NCBI GenBank assembly: GCA_947164805.1
Contig: CAMUXX010000034.1
Span: 1 to 7,945 of the forward strand
Length of the DNA stretch: 7,945 nucleotides
Direction: 5' to 3'
Source: an uncultured Elusimicrobia bacterium
GTDB lineage: Bacteria; Elusimicrobiota; Elusimicrobia; Elusimicrobiales; Elusimicrobiaceae
Shown: positions 6,020-7,945 of the stretch, in pieces
How positions within the stretch are numbered: the stretch's first letter is position 1
How the letters are laid out: each line of letters opens with the position of its first letter
Translations under genes and position numbers: made by a program
The notes under the pieces: model-generated
Seen by the model: only the letters and a program-made list of their open reading frames with translations
The model's database searches: none
What the model was told of the DNA's origin: nothing

Positions 6020-7881
6020 TGCACCCGTCTTTTTACAAAAGGCCTTTCCTGATAGTTTTTTTAGTTTATGTTTTATTTCTTGCGCTGTTTTTAAAAGTTC
6101 CCAAACCCAAGCAAGATGATATTTTTTACAAACTTCCGCTTAAAGCAGAATTGAGCGCCTATATAAATTCTTATCCGCGTAATAAAGAAAATAAGCAGCT
6201 TTTTACCGCAGATATTCTTACTTTAAACGGTATAAAACAGAAGGGGAAAATATATCTGTCTTGCCAAGATTGCTCCGAACTTCAGCGTGGGCAAATAATT
6301 ACTTTTGACGGCAATTTGTTTATACCAAGTGACAGTGCAAATTACGGTTCTTTTGAGTGGAATAAATATCTTGCACGCAAACATATTTTTACGCAAGGGA
6401 ATATTGACCGAGTCATAAAAATAGAAAGCCCAAAAAGTTTTTGGTTTTATCTTGCCAAAGTCCGCACAAGCATTTTAAATGTTTTCCGTGATAATTTACC
6501 GCCAAATTCTGCCGCAATTTTAAGCGGTATTACGCTAGGTGAAAAGGGCTATATTTCAGATACTTTATACACCGCCTTTCAAGATAGCGGTGCCATGCAT
6601 TTGCTTGTGGCATCGGGCGGAAATGTGGGTTTTATTACTTTAATTGTCTACTTTTTTTGTTCTTTGTTTATAGGCGGCCGTAAAAGAATTGCCTTTACCG
6701 CGCTTGCCGCCGCTTTACTTTATACACTGATTGCCGGTGCGGATGCACCGCTACTCCGTGCTTACTTGATGACCGTTGCCGGAACTTTCGGTTTTATTTT
6801 AGGGCGCAAAAGCGGGATAATGCAAGGCTTGCTTTTGGCGGCTTTCTTTATTTTAATTGTAAACCCGCAAAGTTTATTTGAGGCTGGTTTTCAAATGTCA
6901 ATTTTAGCAACTTGTGCAATAATTTTGTTTACTTCAAACTTTAAAATAAATTATCAAATTCCTCCTGTGATAAGATGGTGTTTTGAATTATTTTTTATAT
7001 CTTTATGCGCGCAACTTGCCCTTGGGCCTGTATTTACAAATTATTTTTATAAAATTTCATTTAGTGCTGTATTTTCCAATTTATTTTTAGTGCCTTTGAG
7101 TGCAGTTTTAATGGTAGGCGGCTTTATACTTTGGCTGGTATCTTTTGTTAAATTTATTTTTGTTCCCGTATTATTTGTAATTAAGTTTTTACTGCTTTGT
7201 TTTGAGTATTTAGTAAACTTTTTTGCAAGTTTACCGATGTCAAATATTACTGCGCCCGCTTTAAAAAGTACCACAATAATTGCCTATTATATTTTGCTTT
7301 TTTACTTGCTTAATTTACCTTTGTTTAAAAAGAAATTGAAAAGTTTTATTATCGTTTTTATTTTGGCGGCATTGGTTTTCAGCGGCGGTATTTTTATTAA
7401 ACCGCAAGAAGTTACCGTTTTAAAAGGGCGATATAATTTAAATGTAATTTTGCTGGACGGTAATCAAACCAAAATACTCGGTGCAAGTATTAACGGCAGT
7501 ACGGCAAGGAAGGCCTTGCTTGCGCTTGGCAGCAAGGAAATTGACTGTTTATTTATAAATTCACTTTCAAAAAGTTATTTTTATATGCTTAATGATTTCA
7601 ATTTGAAAATCAAAAATATTTACTTACCTTACGGCAAAATTCCTGCCGAAGTTGTGCCACTATTAAAAGATACCGGCGCGGAAATTGTACAAATATTTCC
7701 AACCCAAAATTATTGCGGCGTTACGATAGAAAACGGTTGGATTTTAATTGATGGTAAAAAGCAAGTTGGCACAAACAATAATTTATCTTTTAGTTTTGAA
7801 GACATTAGTACTTCTTCCAATTTAAAAACAGTTAAAACAGCCAATAATATTATAAATTTTAATTCTATAAAACATAATTAG
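6019..7881 (+). CDS. comEC: ComEC/Rec2-type DNA uptake channel with degenerate C-terminal MBL-like domain
   Basis: ComEC forms the inner-membrane channel that takes up single-stranded DNA in natural transformation. This 620-residue protein has an N-terminal membrane segment (about 8-28). An extracytoplasmic OB-fold region of the DUF4131 type follows (about 35-140, with NYGSFEWNKYL). The Competence domain then spans about 160-460, with roughly ten hydrophobic segments. Its recognisable motifs are AAILSGITLGEK (165-176), MHLLVASGGNVG (193-204), APLLRAYLM (243-251) and AGFQMS (289-294). The final 160 residues have the length and strand pattern of a reduced metallo-beta-lactamase domain but no HxHxDH. 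The expected position reads INSLSKSYFY (513-522), so nuclease activity of this domain is unlikely. It is shorter than B. subtilis ComEC. The start overlaps the recR stop by one base. No terminator follows: the promoter repeat begins two bases after the TAG. The gene could be a housekeeping remnant, but the channel domain looks intact. Confidence 0.93.
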   Translation: MHPSFYKRPFLIVFLVYVLFLALFLKVPKPKQDDIFYKLPLKAELSAYINSYPRNKENKQLFTADILTLNGIKQKGKIYLSCQDCSELQRGQIITFDGNLFIPSDSANYGSFEWNKYLARKHIFTQGNIDRVIKIESPKSFWFYLAKVRTSILNVFRDNLPPNSAAILSGITLGEKGYISDTLYTAFQDSGAMHLLVASGGNVGFITLIVYFFCSLFIGGRKRIAFTALAAALLYTLIAGADAPLLRAYLMTVAGTFGFILGRKSGIMQGLLLAAFFILIVNPQSLFEAGFQMSILATCAIILFTSNFKINYQIPPVIRWCFELFFISLCAQLALGPVFTNYFYKISFSAVFSNLFLVPLSAVLMVGGFILWLVSFVKFIFVPVLFVIKFLLLCFEYLVNFFASLPMSNITAPALKSTTIIAYYILLFYLLNLPLFKKKLKSFIIVFILAALVFSGGIFIKPQEVTVLKGRYNLNVILLDGNQTKILGASINGSTARKALLALGSKEIDCLFINSLSKSYFYMLNDFNLKIKNIYLPYGKIPAEVVPLLKDTGAEIVQIFPTQNYCGVTIENGWILIDGKKQVGTNNNLSFSFEDISTSSNLKTVKTANNIINFNSIKHN

Positions 7882-7883
7882 TG

Positions 7884-7945
7884 TTTAATTTTACGACGAT
7901 GCCTCTTGACTTCGTTTTTTTTTTTTTTTTCTATAATGTTTTCAT
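7884..7945 (+). repeat. Right copy of the promoter-bearing inverted repeat, reaching the window edge
   Basis: It is identical in inverted orientation to 102-162 except for sixteen T (7915-7930) instead of fifteen. It starts two bases after the comEC stop, with a sharp inner boundary at 7883/7884, and continues to the last base of the window, so its true length is unknown. The two copies point outward from the five-gene block. Confidence 0.95.
7906..7937 (+). promoter_or_regulatory. Sigma70-type promoter with a T16 spacer for an unseen downstream gene
   Basis: TTGACT (7906-7911) and TATAAT (7932-7937) are separated by 20 bp consisting of TCG, sixteen T and C. The predicted start is near A7944, so the transcript is almost entirely outside the window. 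By analogy with the left copy, the gene beyond the right edge may also be a prepilin gene; that is a prediction. The promoter follows comEC so closely that comEC transcripts probably read into it. Confidence 0.78.

Noticed and set aside
7890..7930. Intrinsic terminator of comEC made by the T16 tract
   Set aside because: A long T run follows, but the preceding bases form only about a 3-bp stem, and the tract lies exactly between -35 and -10 boxes and is conserved upstream of the prepilin gene in the other copy.
102..7945. Composite transposon or element bounded by terminal inverted repeats
   Set aside because: The enclosed genes are housekeeping genes with no transposase or integrase. The repeats are readable promoters pointing outward, one directly upstream of a prepilin gene. 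Target-site duplications cannot be assessed because the right repeat reaches the window edge.

Overview
The window looks like a chromosomal segment of an AT-rich Gram-negative-type bacterium. It has type IV pilin/pseudopilin genes, a ComEC DNA-uptake channel, bacterial dnaX and recR, and an exported TldD/TldE-like pair. An Elusimicrobium-like organism is my best guess, because those bacteria are known for many prepilin-type genes. That is recall, not something the sequence proves.

Layout. Two operons diverge from a 79-bp promoter region at 3648-3726. Leftward (minus strand) run two secreted TldD/PmbA-family proteins, 1908-3647 and 287-1906, separated by one base. Rightward (plus strand) run dnaX (3727-5439), recR (5426-6019) and comEC (6019-7881), all overlapping, so they are probably translationally coupled. 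After the leftward pair comes a GC-rich hairpin (221-246), then a promoter and the first 18 codons of a prepilin gene that leaves the window at base 1. After comEC, with only two bases between, comes a second copy of the same promoter element, pointing right and leaving the window at base 7945.

The most notable observation is this duplicated element. A 61/62-bp sequence at 102-162 and 7884-7945 is identical in inverted orientation except for the length of one homopolymer (15 versus 16). Read outward, each copy is a near-consensus sigma70 promoter (TTGACT ... TATAAT) whose spacer is almost entirely a T tract, giving spacers of 19 and 20 bp. The left copy precedes a prepilin gene. This looks like a dispersed promoter cassette whose strength could change by slipped-strand mispairing, i.e. 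phase-variable pilin expression.

Other points are a ComEC whose C-terminal metallo-beta-lactamase-like region has no metal ligands, a dnaX with a near-leaderless promoter and no Shine-Dalgarno sequence, an A8 slippery run inside dnaX, the absence of ybaB between dnaX and recR, and signal peptides on both TldD-family proteins. A plausible theme is DNA uptake and processing (ComEC, RecR, pilin) linked to replication (DnaX). The link to the secreted proteases is only positional.
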